Shown piece by piece: positions 1 through 8,067 of a DNA stretch of 64,000 nt. Numbering within the stretch: the first letter of the stretch is position 1; every line of letters starts with the position of its first letter. The notes under the pieces are model-generated. The model made no database searches and had not been told where the DNA came from. It worked only from the letters and a program-made list of their open reading frames with translations. The DNA comes from Bog-473 sp963817735 (GTDB lineage Bacteria > Actinomycetota > Acidimicrobiia > Acidimicrobiales > RAAP-2): the NCBI GenBank assembly GCA_963817735.1, contig CAWFPP010000006.1:49741-113740 (forward strand), written 5' to 3'. Position numbers and translations under genes: made by a program.

Positions 1-27
1 CGCACCGCACCAGAAGGAGGGAGCGTC

Positions 28-288
28 ATGCACGCACATGTCGTCTCGGTCGATTTCACGGATGTGGAAGTCATCGTCGAGAACCTGCAGGACCTCGTCC
101 CCAACCTGAAGGCGAGCCGGGGTTTCGTGGCCGGCTACTGGATCCGCCTCGACGACGCCCACGGGATGTCCGTCGCCGTGTACGGGACCGAGGACCAGGC
201 CCGCGCCGCGGCACCGCCCGTCGGTTCCAGCATGCGCGGCGTCACCGTGACCTCGGTCCAGATCGGCGAGGTGATGGCCAGCGCTTGA
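28..288 (+). CDS. Small ABM-like alpha/beta-barrel protein
   Basis: 86 residues. The ATG follows a strong ribosome binding site (aaggaggg at 14-21) at normal spacing. The strand/helix alternation, with a central 'GFVAGYWIRLDD' strand followed by the helix of 'YGTEDQARAAA', resembles small dimeric alpha/beta barrels of the antibiotic-biosynthesis-monooxygenase type. Members of that superfamily are cofactor-free oxygenases or simple ligand binders. No catalytic residue can be assigned here, so the substrate is unknown. It lies 51 bases before the next gene on the same strand. The gene call is firm; the fold is a pattern-based inference. Confidence 0.7.
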   Translation: MHAHVVSVDFTDVEVIVENLQDLVPNLKASRGFVAGYWIRLDDAHGMSVAVYGTEDQARAAAPPVGSSMRGVTVTSVQIGEVMASA

Positions 289-339
289 GGCGGGCGTGGC
301 CGGAGGGGCCCCTCCTGGCCGCGGACTACCGTTGGAAGG

Positions 340-585
340 GTGAGCGACCCTCGATACCGCTGTGACGGCTGCGGCAACCTCACCCGCTTCGACGTCACCG
401 TCTCGCAGACCACCAAGTCCTTCCACCACTACAGCGTGGGCGGCGACCTCGTCGTGGAGGAAGAGGAAGTGCTCGCCCGCACGGTGGACGACGTCGTCTG
501 CCGCTGGTGCGGCCACGGCCGCAGCGTGGTCGAGCTCACCGGCGAGGAGCTCACGGAGCCCGGCGAGTCCTCGAAGGTTTCGTGA
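340..585 (+). CDS. Zinc-ribbon-like small protein
   Basis: 81 residues from a GTG start. Two CxxC pairs (C8/C11 and C54/C57) frame a strand-rich acidic middle, the layout of a zinc ribbon. Such proteins act as nucleic-acid or protein-binding modules, but no specific role can be read from this one. The stop codon overlaps the GTG start of the thioredoxin-like gene (GTGA at 582-585), so the two are probably translationally coupled. The purine run just before the GTG is too close to be an ideal ribosome binding site, so the start is moderately sure. Confidence 0.65.
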   Translation: MSDPRYRCDGCGNLTRFDVTVSQTTKSFHHYSVGGDLVVEEEEVLARTVDDVVCRWCGHGRSVVELTGEELTEPGESSKVS

Positions 586-1070
586 ACGAGACCCCGGCGG
601 ACATCCTGCGCCGGGCCCGGCCCATCCCCACCTTCAGTGACCACCCCACGACCACGCCACACGACGTGGTCGGCGTCACTCCCGACGGCGCCTCTTGGCG
701 AATTGCCGTGGTGGAGCCCGCCGCGCCGGTTCTGCTCCTGTTCCTGTCGGCGGCCTGCCTCGGCTGCCGGGACCTCTGGGAAGGCCTGCACGAGCTGCAC
801 GCCGGCCTGGACGGCGCCGCCCGCCTGGTCGTGGTGACGCGCAGCCCGGGAGAGGAGAACCCCGACGCCATCGCGGCCCTGGCCGGTGACGCCCCGAGCA
901 CCGAGGGCATCGATCTCGTGATGAGCTCGGAGGCCTACCGGGACTACCGGGTGGGGGGCCCGCCGTTCCTCACCGTCGCCGCCGCCGGTGGCGTGCGCAC
1001 CGAGAGCGTGGCCTGGGGCGTGGAGCAGACGCTGCAGGCGGCCCTGCACGGCCTGCGCCCGAGCGGGTAG
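582..1070 (+). CDS. Thioredoxin-fold protein
   Basis: 162 residues from the GTG that overlaps the upstream stop. After a strand 'PVLLLFLSA' comes a CxxC pair (C59-L-G-C62) at the start of a helix, then a strand 'RLVVVTR', and later 'VGGPPFLTV', which has the thioredoxin cis-proline signature. This layout matches AhpC/TSA- or MauD-like thioredoxin-fold proteins. There is no signal peptide or membrane segment, so it is probably cytoplasmic. The partner is unknown, although coupling to the upstream CxxC protein hints at a shared redox or zinc-related role. Confidence 0.7.
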   Translation: MNETPADILRRARPIPTFSDHPTTTPHDVVGVTPDGASWRIAVVEPAAPVLLLFLSAACLGCRDLWEGLHELHAGLDGAARLVVVTRSPGEENPDAIAALAGDAPSTEGIDLVMSSEAYRDYRVGGPPFLTVAAAGGVRTESVAWGVEQTLQAALHGLRPSG

Positions 1071-1148
1071 CCCCGCTCCTTCCACCATGAGTGCACCCGC
1101 TGTCACACCCCTTCGCCATGCTTGGCCCCAACAGAGAGGGTCATCGTC

Positions 1149-1400
1149 ATGCCGACTTCCAGGGTCACCGCTTCGAAGATCACGGAGCTGTTCACCGAGC
1201 CCGAGGGCGGGCTCACCATCGATTGCGACTGCTGTGCGCTGCGCAACACCGACGCCTGCGACGACTGCGTGGTCAGCTACCTGCTCGAGCGCGAGCCCGA
1301 CGACGCCGTGGTCATCGACGCCGACGAGGCGCGCGCCATGCGCATGCTCGAGCGCGCCGGTCTGCTCCCGACGCTGCGCTTCAGCACGCAGGCGGGTTGA
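1149..1400 (+). CDS. Cysteine-rich small protein of unknown function
   Basis: 83 residues. The ATG at 1149 is preferred over an upstream TTG because agaggg lies just ahead of it. Five cysteines cluster in the N-terminal half (C26, C28, C29, C37, C40), a spacing that could hold zinc or an Fe-S centre. The rest is acidic and helical with a 'DEARAMRMLERAG' segment. I do not recognise the family. It sits 24 bases upstream of pimB, separated by a perfect 11-bp hairpin that covers the pimB start codon. Confidence 0.6.
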   Translation: MPTSRVTASKITELFTEPEGGLTIDCDCCALRNTDACDDCVVSYLLEREPDDAVVIDADEARAMRMLERAGLLPTLRFSTQAG

Positions 1401-1402
1401 GT

Positions 1403-1427
1403 CACGCCGCGCCGGTGGCGCGGCGTG
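1403..1427 (+). promoter_or_regulatory. Hairpin over the pimB start codon
   Basis: An 11-bp perfect stem (cacgccgcgcc / ggcgcggcgtg) closes a three-base loop (ggt). Its 3' arm ends on the GTG start codon of pimB at 1425-1427. It lacks a T-run, so it is a poor intrinsic terminator. It could mask translation initiation of pimB or end the small upstream gene. The structure is directly visible; its function is inferred. Confidence 0.55.
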
Positions 1428-2570
1428 AAACGCCACCTCCTCGTCACCAACGACTTCCCGCCCAAGGTCGGCGGCATCCAGAACTACCTCTGGGACCTGT
1501 GGAGCCGGCTCGACCCGTCTTCGTACGTGGTCCTCACGGCGTCCTCCGATGACGGCGCCGCCGCCTTTGATGCCGCGCAAGCCGCGCGGGGCATCCGCAT
1601 CGAGCGCGTGCCCGGGCCGATCCTGTTCTTTCCCACGCCCGGCACGCTGGCCGCGGTGCGCGCCGCCGTGCAGGAGCACGAGATCGATCTGGTCCTCTTC
1701 GACCCCGCCCTCCCGCTCGGGCTTCTCGGACCGCGCCTCGACGTTCCCTACGGCGTGATCCTGCACGGGGCCGAGGTGACGGTGCCGGGCCGGCTGCCCG
1801 GCTCGCGCGCCGCGCTGGCCCACGTCCTGCGCCACGCCCGCCTCATCGTGTCGGCCGGGCATTACCCGGCCGCCGAGGCCCGCCGCGTCGTGCCGGACCT
1901 CACTGCATCGCTTGTCGAGATCCCACCGGGTGTCGACGCCGGGGCCATCGTGCCGCTCAAGGCGGCCGAGCGCCGGGCGGCGCGGGCCCGCCTCGGCCTG
2001 CCCACCGCGGGCCCGCTGCTGACGAGCGTGAGCCGCCTCGTCCCGCGCAAGGGAATGGATGTGCTGATTGAGGCAGCCGCCCGACTGGCCCCCTCCTATC
2101 CGGACCTCGTCGTGGCCATTGCGGGCGACGGCCGGGAGCTGGGCCACCTGCAGCACCTGGCCGAGCAGAGCCCGGTGACGGTGCGCCTGTTCGGCCGGGT
2201 GAGCCAGGAGGACCGCGCCGCCCTTCTCGGTGCGGCCGACATCTTCGTCATGGCCTGTCGCAACCGCTGGCTGGGACTGGAGCAGGAAGGCTTCGGGATC
2301 GTCTTCCTCGAGGCGGCGGCGGCCGGCGTGGCCCAGGTGGCCGGCGACAGCGGCGGAGCGTCCGAGGCCGTGCTCCACGGCCAGACGGGCCTGGTGGTGG
2401 CCGATCCCGGCAGCCCCGGCGCAGTGGCCGAGGCGCTGCGGAGCCTGCTGTCGGACCCCAACCGGCGTCGCAGGATGGGCCGGGCCGCCCGATCTAGGGT
2501 GCAGGAATCCTTCGACAACGACGTTCTCGCTCCTAGGCTGGCCGACGCGCTCACTGGAGTGACAATCTGA
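1425..2570 (+). CDS. pimB: GT4 mannosyltransferase, PimB-like
   Basis: 381 residues, family 4 glycosyltransferase of GT-B fold. The N-terminus 'LLVTNDFPPKVGGIQNYL' and the C-terminal 'CRNRWLGLEQEGFGIVFLEA' segment, containing the GT4 E-x7-E element, closely resemble actinobacterial PimB. PimB adds a mannose from GDP-mannose to phosphatidylinositol monomannoside at the inner membrane face. The GTG start fits the family N-terminus but has no ribosome binding site and lies inside a hairpin. The neighbouring SRPBCC gene, ROK kinase and acyltransferase also occur near pimB in other actinobacteria. Exact acceptor specificity is inferred. Confidence 0.8.
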   Translation: MKRHLLVTNDFPPKVGGIQNYLWDLWSRLDPSSYVVLTASSDDGAAAFDAAQAARGIRIERVPGPILFFPTPGTLAAVRAAVQEHEIDLVLFDPALPLGLLGPRLDVPYGVILHGAEVTVPGRLPGSRAALAHVLRHARLIVSAGHYPAAEARRVVPDLTASLVEIPPGVDAGAIVPLKAAERRAARARLGLPTAGPLLTSVSRLVPRKGMDVLIEAAARLAPSYPDLVVAIAGDGRELGHLQHLAEQSPVTVRLFGRVSQEDRAALLGAADIFVMACRNRWLGLEQEGFGIVFLEAAAAGVAQVAGDSGGASEAVLHGQTGLVVADPGSPGAVAEALRSLLSDPNRRRRMGRAARSRVQESFDNDVLAPRLADALTGVTI

Positions 2571-2613
2571 CGCTCCGGCTTGCCGGCAGCATCGACAGGA
2601 AGGAAGCACCGAC

Positions 2614-3057
2614 GTGGCCGACCAAGCCACAGAGAAGATCTCGGTCGCAGCGCCACCTGAGCGCTGTTTTGCGGTCGCGGCCGACCTCGAGCGGTACCCG
2701 GAATGGGCCGCCGACATCAAAGAGGTGGAGATCAAGGAGCGCGACGACCAGGGCCGCCCGCTGCTGGTCACCTTCCGCGCCGCCGCCTTCGGGCGCAGCA
2801 CGAGTTACACCCTCGCCTACGACTACGCCGAGGCGCCCCACGTCCTGGCCTGGAAGCTGACCCAGGGCGACATCACCACCAAGCTGGACGGCAGCTACAT
2901 CTTCGATCCGGGTGAGGCCGGGGGCACCGACGTCACCTACCACCTCGAGGCCGAGCTACGGGTGCCGATTCCGGGCTTCATCAAGATGCGGGCCACGAGC
3001 CGCATCATGGCCACCGCCATGCGAGAGCTGAAGGCGCGGGTCGAGTCGATCTCGTGA
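2614..3057 (+). CDS. SRPBCC (START-like) family protein
   Basis: 147 residues from a GTG preceded by aggaaggaag. It begins with the typical first strand and helix of the family ('ISVAAPPERCFAVAADLERYPEW') and ends in the long C-terminal helix ('IPGFIKMRATSRIMATAMRELKARVESI'), giving a hydrophobic ligand cavity. Members near pimB in mycobacteria are assumed to bind lipids, but the ligand is not known. Its stop overlaps the GTG of the ROK kinase, so the two are co-translated. Confidence 0.85.
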   Translation: MADQATEKISVAAPPERCFAVAADLERYPEWAADIKEVEIKERDDQGRPLLVTFRAAAFGRSTSYTLAYDYAEAPHVLAWKLTQGDITTKLDGSYIFDPGEAGGTDVTYHLEAELRVPIPGFIKMRATSRIMATAMRELKARVESIS

Positions 3058-4052
3058 CACCCGACGGGGGCCAGAGGGCCGCCGACGTCACCTACGGCAT
3101 CGACATCGGCGGGACCAAGGTCCTCGGCGTCGCCCTGGACCGTTCCGACGCCATCGTGGCCGAGGCCCGGGTGGCCACGCCGAAGGGGACCCGCACCATC
3201 GGGGGCGGCCACGTCGCCGCGGCGGTGGCCGAGGTGGTGGCCGATCTCGACCGCCGGCTGGCCGCGCCGGCGCCCGCCCCGGTGGGGGTGGGCGCGCCCG
3301 GCATGGTCGACCGCCGGGGGCGGCTCTGCTTCGCGCCCAACCTCCCGCAGGCCCAGGGCGTCGATTGGAACGAGCTGATCGGCGGCGAGCTGCCCGGACG
3401 GACGTTGCTGATCGAGAACGACGCGAATTTGGCCGTGCTGGCGGAACACCGCCTGGGGGCGGCCCGGGGCTATGACGACGTCGTGATGGTCACGCTGGGC
3501 ACCGGCATCGGCGGCGGCATCGTGCTGGACGGGCGGGTGCAGGTCGGCGCGGCGGGGTTCGCCGGCGAAATCGGCCACATGGTGGTGGACCCGGCCGGCC
3601 CGGCCTGTCCCTGCGGGCGGCGTGGCTGTTGGGAGCGCTTCGCCTCGGGTGCCGGGCTCGGCATGCTGGCCCGGGAGGCCGCCCTGGCGGGACGACTGGG
3701 CGAGGTGGTGCGCCTGGCCGGTGGCGACCCCGAGAGTGTGCGGGGCGAGGACGTCTCGGCCGCGGCCGCCGCGGGCGACACCGCGGCGCAGCAGGTCATC
3801 CGTGAGGTGGGCGGGTGGATCGGGTTCGGCCTGGCCAACCTGGCCGCGGTGCTCGACCCGGCGTGCTTCGTGCTGGGCGGTGGCGTGGTGGAGGCCGGCG
3901 ACCTCCTGATCGAGTCCGCCCGCGCCGCCTTCGCCGAGTTGGTGGAGGGCGGCGACCGGCGGCCCGCTGCAGTGATCACGCCGGCCGCCTTCGGCGAGCA
4001 CGCGGGAGCCGTGGGCGGCGCGCTGGCGATTCGGCAGGGTGGCCTGGCCTGA
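3054..4052 (+). CDS. ROK family sugar kinase (glucokinase-like)
   Basis: 332 residues. Visible ROK elements in order are the phosphate-binding 'GIDIGGTKVLGVALD', 'GVGAPGMVDRRG', the catalytic 'IENDANLAVLAEH', the 'TLGTGIGGGIV' loop, 'GEIGHMVVDP' and the zinc motif C-x-C-G-x2-G-C-x-E ('CPCGRRGCWE'). It has no DNA-binding N-terminal domain, so it is an enzyme rather than a repressor; glucokinase is the likeliest activity. ATP versus polyphosphate use cannot be told by eye. It overlaps both neighbours by one to four bases, in a tight operon with the SRPBCC and F420-type genes. Confidence 0.85.
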   Translation: MTPDGGQRAADVTYGIDIGGTKVLGVALDRSDAIVAEARVATPKGTRTIGGGHVAAAVAEVVADLDRRLAAPAPAPVGVGAPGMVDRRGRLCFAPNLPQAQGVDWNELIGGELPGRTLLIENDANLAVLAEHRLGAARGYDDVVMVTLGTGIGGGIVLDGRVQVGAAGFAGEIGHMVVDPAGPACPCGRRGCWERFASGAGLGMLAREAALAGRLGEVVRLAGGDPESVRGEDVSAAAAAGDTAAQQVIREVGGWIGFGLANLAAVLDPACFVLGGGVVEAGDLLIESARAAFAELVEGGDRRPAAVITPAAFGEHAGAVGGALAIRQGGLA

Positions 4053-4810
4053 TGCGCACGGGCGTGGTGCTCCCGACGTTCCGCCACAGCCCCGACGCGG
4101 CGTTCGCCGCCGCCGCCGAGGCCGTCGCGGCCGGGGTGGACGGCCTCTTCTGTTACGACCACATCTGGCCCATCGGCCACCCGGATCGGCCGGCGCTGGC
4201 CCCCTTTCCGCTCCTCGGTGCGCTGGCGACCATGCTCGGCTCCGCCGGCGCCGCGGAGGACGGGCCATTTCTCGGCACCCTGGTGGCCCGGATCGGACTG
4301 GTCCCCAACGACGTGCTCGCCGCACAGTTCCTGGCGCTCGAGAGCCTGGCCCCGGGGCGGATCATCGCCGGGTTGGGGACCGGCGACAGGCTGAGCGAGG
4401 CCGAGAACCGGGCCTACGGCATCCCCTTCGCGCCGGCATCCGAGCGCCGCTCCGACATGGTGGAGCTCGGTCGCCGACTCGTCCGGGCGGGTCTCCCGGT
4501 CTGGATGGCCGGCGGCCGGGCCGGACGGAGTGAGGAGGCCTGGGCGGCGGGGTCGGCGCTCACCGTGTGGGATGCCAGCCCCGCACTGGTCGCCGAGCGC
4601 AGCGCCGGCCCCGACGGCCTGGAGGTGACCTGGGCCGGCCCGCCGCCCGGGCCGGCCTCGCCGCCCCTGAGCGAGAAGGTCGGCGTGTTGCGCGAGGCGG
4701 GCGCGACGTGGGTGATCTTCGGCTGGCCCGTCGACGTGGAGGCGCTGGCCGCAGCGGCACGCCCGCGGCGAGTCGGCCCCGGGTCCGGCGGCGCGCGACC
4801 TGGGTCCTAG
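4052..4810 (+). CDS. Luciferase-like (F420-type) oxidoreductase
   Basis: 252 residues from the ATG that shares one base with the preceding stop (TGATG). 'GVVLPTFRHSPD', 'GVDGLFCYDHIWPIG', 'LAAQFLALESLAPGRIIAGLGTGD' and 'ERRSDMVELGRRL' are typical of the bacterial-luciferase-like TIM barrel, which in actinobacteria mostly uses coenzyme F420. It is somewhat shorter than usual members, with a compact C-terminal half. Substrate unknown. Its co-transcription with the ROK kinase is supported by the overlap. Confidence 0.75.
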   Translation: MRTGVVLPTFRHSPDAAFAAAAEAVAAGVDGLFCYDHIWPIGHPDRPALAPFPLLGALATMLGSAGAAEDGPFLGTLVARIGLVPNDVLAAQFLALESLAPGRIIAGLGTGDRLSEAENRAYGIPFAPASERRSDMVELGRRLVRAGLPVWMAGGRAGRSEEAWAAGSALTVWDASPALVAERSAGPDGLEVTWAGPPPGPASPPLSEKVGVLREAGATWVIFGWPVDVEALAAAARPRRVGPGSGGARPGS

Positions 4811-4819
4811 ACTTCCACG

Positions 4820-6028
4820 ATGGAGTTCCGCCGCATCAACGGGCTGCCGCCCTACGTGTTCGCCACCATCAACGATCTCAAGGCGGCGTCGCGGCGAAGC
4901 GGACGCGACGTCATCGACCTCGGGTTCGGGAACCCGGACCTGCCTTCGCCCGACGTGGCGGTGGACAAGCTGGCCGAGGCCGCCCGGAACCCGCGTAACC
5001 ACCGGTACTCCGCCTCGCGCGGCATCCCGAAGCTGCGCAGCGCCATCACCGATCTCTACCTGCGCAAGTTCGGCGTCGAGCTGAATCCCGAGACGCAGGT
5101 CGTCACCACCATCGGCGCCAAAGAGGGGTTCTCCCACCTGATGTGGGTGCTGGTGGGCCCGGGGGACACCGCGCTCGTGCCGTCGCCGTCGTACCCGATC
5201 CACATCTGGGGTCCGCTGTTCGCCGGCGCCGACGTGCGCCAGGTCCTGCTGCAGGGGCCCGACGTCGAGTCGGTGGACGCGCCCGATCCCGGTGAGGCGT
5301 TCTTCGACGGCCTCATCCACGCCTGGGAAGAGTCATGGCCCAAGCCGCGGGTGATCGTCCTGTCGTTCCCGCACAACCCCACCACCGCGTGCGTGGACCT
5401 CTCCTTCATGGAGCGGCTGGTGGCCTTCGCCCGCGAGCACGAGGTCGTCCTGGTGCACGACTTCGCCTACGCCGACCTCGGTTTCGACGGCTATGACCCG
5501 CCGTCGATCCTGCAGGTGCCCGGCGCCACCGACGTGGCGGTCGAGATCTACACCATGACCAAGTCGTTCTCCATGGCCGGGTGGCGCGTCGGCTTCGTCG
5601 TCGGCAACGAGGAGATCGTTCAGGCGCTGACCAAGCTCAAGACGTATCTCGACTACGGGACGTTCCAGCCCATTCAGATCGCCGCCATCGTGGCCATGAA
5701 CGAGGCGCCCGACTACCCCAAGGAGATCAACGAGATCTACCGGTCGCGCCGTGACGCTCTGTGCGACGGGCTCAAGAAGATCGGCTGGAACCTCGTGCCC
5801 CCGAAGGGGACGATGTTCGTCTGGGCGCCGATCCCCGAGCCCTACAGCGAGATGGGCTCCTTGGAGTTCTCCAAGTACCTCGTGAGCGAGGCGGGTGTCG
5901 CAACCTCACCCGGGGTCGGGTTCGGCCCAGGCGGGGACGGCCACATCCGTTTCGCCCTGATCGAGAACGAGCAGCGCATCGGCCAGGCCGTGCGCCACCT
6001 GCGCGCCGCCCTGACGAAGCTGGGATAG
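4820..6028 (+). CDS. PLP-dependent aminotransferase, AlaC-like
   Basis: 402 residues, class I/II aminotransferase. The PLP lysine is K248 in 'TMTKSFSMAGWRVGF'; 'FGNPDLPSPD', 'SPSYPIHIW' and 'LSFPHNPTTACVD' form the substrate and cofactor pocket. The sequence is closest by eye to AlaC-type glutamate-pyruvate aminotransferases, with LL-diaminopimelate aminotransferases as the alternative. A TAGACT hexamer at 4808-4813 lies six bases before the ATG and no ribosome binding site is present, which suggests its own leaderless transcript. It converges with the SMP-30 gene 8 bases downstream. Confidence 0.85.
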   Translation: MEFRRINGLPPYVFATINDLKAASRRSGRDVIDLGFGNPDLPSPDVAVDKLAEAARNPRNHRYSASRGIPKLRSAITDLYLRKFGVELNPETQVVTTIGAKEGFSHLMWVLVGPGDTALVPSPSYPIHIWGPLFAGADVRQVLLQGPDVESVDAPDPGEAFFDGLIHAWEESWPKPRVIVLSFPHNPTTACVDLSFMERLVAFAREHEVVLVHDFAYADLGFDGYDPPSILQVPGATDVAVEIYTMTKSFSMAGWRVGFVVGNEEIVQALTKLKTYLDYGTFQPIQIAAIVAMNEAPDYPKEINEIYRSRRDALCDGLKKIGWNLVPPKGTMFVWAPIPEPYSEMGSLEFSKYLVSEAGVATSPGVGFGPGGDGHIRFALIENEQRIGQAVRHLRAALTKLG

Positions 6029-6036
6029 CGCCCAGT

Positions 6037-6915
6037 TCAGGGGAGGCCGGCGCCCGGCACGTCCGTGCGCACCTTCTCGATCCCACCGTCGCGCGACGCC
6101 CGTGCCACGGCGGCATTGCTGTCGACCGCGGTGACCAGGTAGAGCGTGCGCCGGTCGTCGTCGCCCAGCATGCAGGCGTAACAGTTCCTCGAGGTCGCGA
6201 CCCGCTGGAGCACCTCGCCGCCTTCGGCGACACGCACACATTCGGACGCCAGCGCGTTGGCCACCCACACGGACCCGTCGGCGCACAGGCAGATGCCATC
6301 GGGGGCGACGCTTTCCAGCTCGGCCCACACACGTCGATTCGTCAGGGTGCCGTCGGCAGTGCGATCGAAGGCGGACAGCCGGCCGCCGAAGCTCTCGGCG
6401 ATGATGAAGGTGCCATCGTCGTCGGTGATGACCGCGCCGTTGGGGAACCGGAGGCCATCAGCGGCCTCGTGGCCGGTGCCGTCGGGATCGACGCGTACGA
6501 GCGACGCCGGTGCGATGGCGCTCGACTCGACCGATCCGTCGTAGAGGCCATCCAGGTCGAAACCGAAGTTGCCCGAGTACGCCTGCCCGTTGGACGCCAC
6601 CACCATGTCGTTGGCGTGCCAGGTCGCCCACGGGGTGAGGTCGCCGTGGCGCACGATCGTCCCGTCGTCCTCACGGCGCATGATGGCGCGGTCGAGCCGG
6701 GAGTTGAACAGGAGACGGCCGTCGGGCAGCCAGCCCAGGCCGGCCGGCTCACCGTCGAAGTCCACTTCGACCCGGCGCTCGCGTTCCGGCGAGACCGAGA
6801 ACACAGCGTGGTCGAAGAAGTCCGAGTACCAGAGGCGCCCGTCGTGCCAGCGTGGACACTCGCCGAAGAAGAGGCCGGACACGAACGGCTCGGCGGTCAG
6901 GATTTCAGACGTCAT
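6037..6915 (-). CDS. SMP-30/gluconolactonase family hydrolase
   Basis: 292 residues. The ATG at 6915 is chosen over a GTG nine bases upstream because ggagg is correctly spaced for it. 'GLFFGECPRWHDGRLWYSDFF' holds the first metal-binding glutamate of the six-bladed SMP-30 propeller; 'ANDMVVASNGQAYSGNFGFD' and 'VAPDGICLCADGSVWVAN' supply the later Asn/Asp ligands. Members hydrolyse sugar lactones or act as divalent-metal-dependent esterases. No sugar pathway genes flank it, so the physiological lactone is unknown. Confidence 0.8.
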   Translation of the reverse strand: MTSEILTAEPFVSGLFFGECPRWHDGRLWYSDFFDHAVFSVSPERERRVEVDFDGEPAGLGWLPDGRLLFNSRLDRAIMRREDDGTIVRHGDLTPWATWHANDMVVASNGQAYSGNFGFDLDGLYDGSVESSAIAPASLVRVDPDGTGHEAADGLRFPNGAVITDDDGTFIIAESFGGRLSAFDRTADGTLTNRRVWAELESVAPDGICLCADGSVWVANALASECVRVAEGGEVLQRVATSRNCYACMLGDDDRRTLYLVTAVDSNAAVARASRDGGIEKVRTDVPGAGLP

Positions 6916-7008
6916 GGTGCACACCTCCAGGCCGGGTGGATCGGGGCTTGCAGTTCAGCACAACCGGTGGACGGTGCGGGCGACGCCTGTCAGGGGTACC
7001 TTTGACGT

Positions 7009-7692
7009 GTGACGTACTGGGTCCTCAAAGTGATCCTCACCCCGATCTTCTATGTCCTGTGGCGCGTCAAGGTGGAGGGCCGGGAGAACATCCCCACGCA
7101 CGGCCCCGTCGTGTTGGCGGCCAACCACCAATCCTTCTGCGACTCCTTCTTCATTCCCCTGGTGGTGCGGCGCAAGGTGACGTACCTGGCCAAGGCGGAG
7201 TACTTCGACTCGTGGAAGACGGCGTGGTTCTTCCGAGCCGCCGGGCAGATCCCGATTCGCCGGGGCGGCGGGAGCGTGTCGGAGCGGGCGCTCGACACGG
7301 CCCGCAACGACGTCCTAGGCAAGGGCCACATCCTCGGCCTGTATCCCGAGGGCACCCGGACGCTCGACCCCTACGTGCACAAGGGGAGGACAGGCGTGAC
7401 GAGACTGTCGCGTGAGTGTGGCGTGCCGGTCGTTCCGGTGGGCGTCGTCGGCACCGTCGAGGTGCAGCCGGTGAACTCGAAGTTCATGCGCCCTTTCAAG
7501 ACCGTCACCATCCGCTTCGGTGCCCCGATGCGCATGGACCCGCCGGAGAACCCCGACGACCCGCTGGCCAATCACGACCACACCGAGTGCCGGGCCTTCA
7601 CCGACCGCCTCATGCGCGAGATCGCCCACCTCTCCGAGCGTGAATACATCGACGAGTACGTCCCGAGCCGGGCGGGCGCGGCCTCCGCCTGA
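7009..7692 (+). CDS. plsC: 1-acyl-glycerol-3-phosphate acyltransferase (PlsC-like)
   Basis: 227 residues from a GTG. It carries the HX4D catalytic motif ('NHQSFCD'), the 'IPIRRGGG' block and the 'YPEGTR' substrate block of PlsC/LPLAT enzymes. These transfer an acyl chain to lysophosphatidic acid or related lysolipids at the membrane. The N-terminus is a hydrophobic segment that could anchor it. PlsC-like genes are near pimB in other actinobacteria, and here the two are 4.4 kb apart, so an acylation role in glycolipid synthesis is possible but inferred. Confidence 0.85.
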   Translation: MTYWVLKVILTPIFYVLWRVKVEGRENIPTHGPVVLAANHQSFCDSFFIPLVVRRKVTYLAKAEYFDSWKTAWFFRAAGQIPIRRGGGSVSERALDTARNDVLGKGHILGLYPEGTRTLDPYVHKGRTGVTRLSRECGVPVVPVGVVGTVEVQPVNSKFMRPFKTVTIRFGAPMRMDPPENPDDPLANHDHTECRAFTDRLMREIAHLSEREYIDEYVPSRAGAASA

Positions 7693-7806
7693 GCGAAGGC
7701 CTGTGGCGCAAAGCCCTGGGCAAGGGCCACGGCCACGGCCGCGGCTGAGGTGATTCGTAAGCAATCTGAAACAGACAGTTCACATTGAGGGCCTAAGTTG
7801 TGAGCC

Positions 7807-8067
7807 ATGCCTGGCTACGTCCTACGGATCGCGCTGCCGGACCGGCCCGGTGCACTGGGCCTCGTGGCCAGCAGGATCGGGGCGGTCGGCGGCGACATCG
7901 TCGCCATCAACATTCTGGAGCGCGACGAGGGCCATGCGGTCGACGAGTTCGTCGTCGAGTTGAGTGGGCACCACCTCGTCGAGCTTCTGCAGAGCGAGAT
8001 CCACGAAGTGGACGGCGTCTCGATCCTTGAGATCAGGTCGGCGGACTCGACGACGTCGGCGGGCTGA
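7807..8067 (+). CDS. ACT-domain small regulatory protein
   Basis: 86 residues forming a single ACT domain: 'YVLRIALPDRPGALGLVASRIGAVGGDIVAINIL' shows the strand, the Gly-Ala-Leu loop that binds amino acids, and the first helix, followed by a second strand and helix. Free-standing ACT proteins sense amino acids or partner with enzymes. There is no ribosome binding site; TAAGTT at 7794-7799 lies seven bases before the ATG, as in a leaderless gene. The last 35 bases overlap the 3' end of the opposing SufR-like gene. Confidence 0.8.
   Translation: MPGYVLRIALPDRPGALGLVASRIGAVGGDIVAINILERDEGHAVDEFVVELSGHHLVELLQSEIHEVDGVSILEIRSADSTTSAG

Noticed and set aside
429..2801. Very long open frame on the minus strand across pimB
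   Set aside because: It lies antisense to several genes with clear motifs (thioredoxin fold, PimB), has low-complexity Arg/Gly/His composition and no domain; it is a high-GC shadow frame.
3470..5320. 616-codon minus-strand frame opposite the ROK, F420-type and aminotransferase genes
   Set aside because: All three plus-strand genes have intact motifs and overlapping starts; this frame shows only biased composition.
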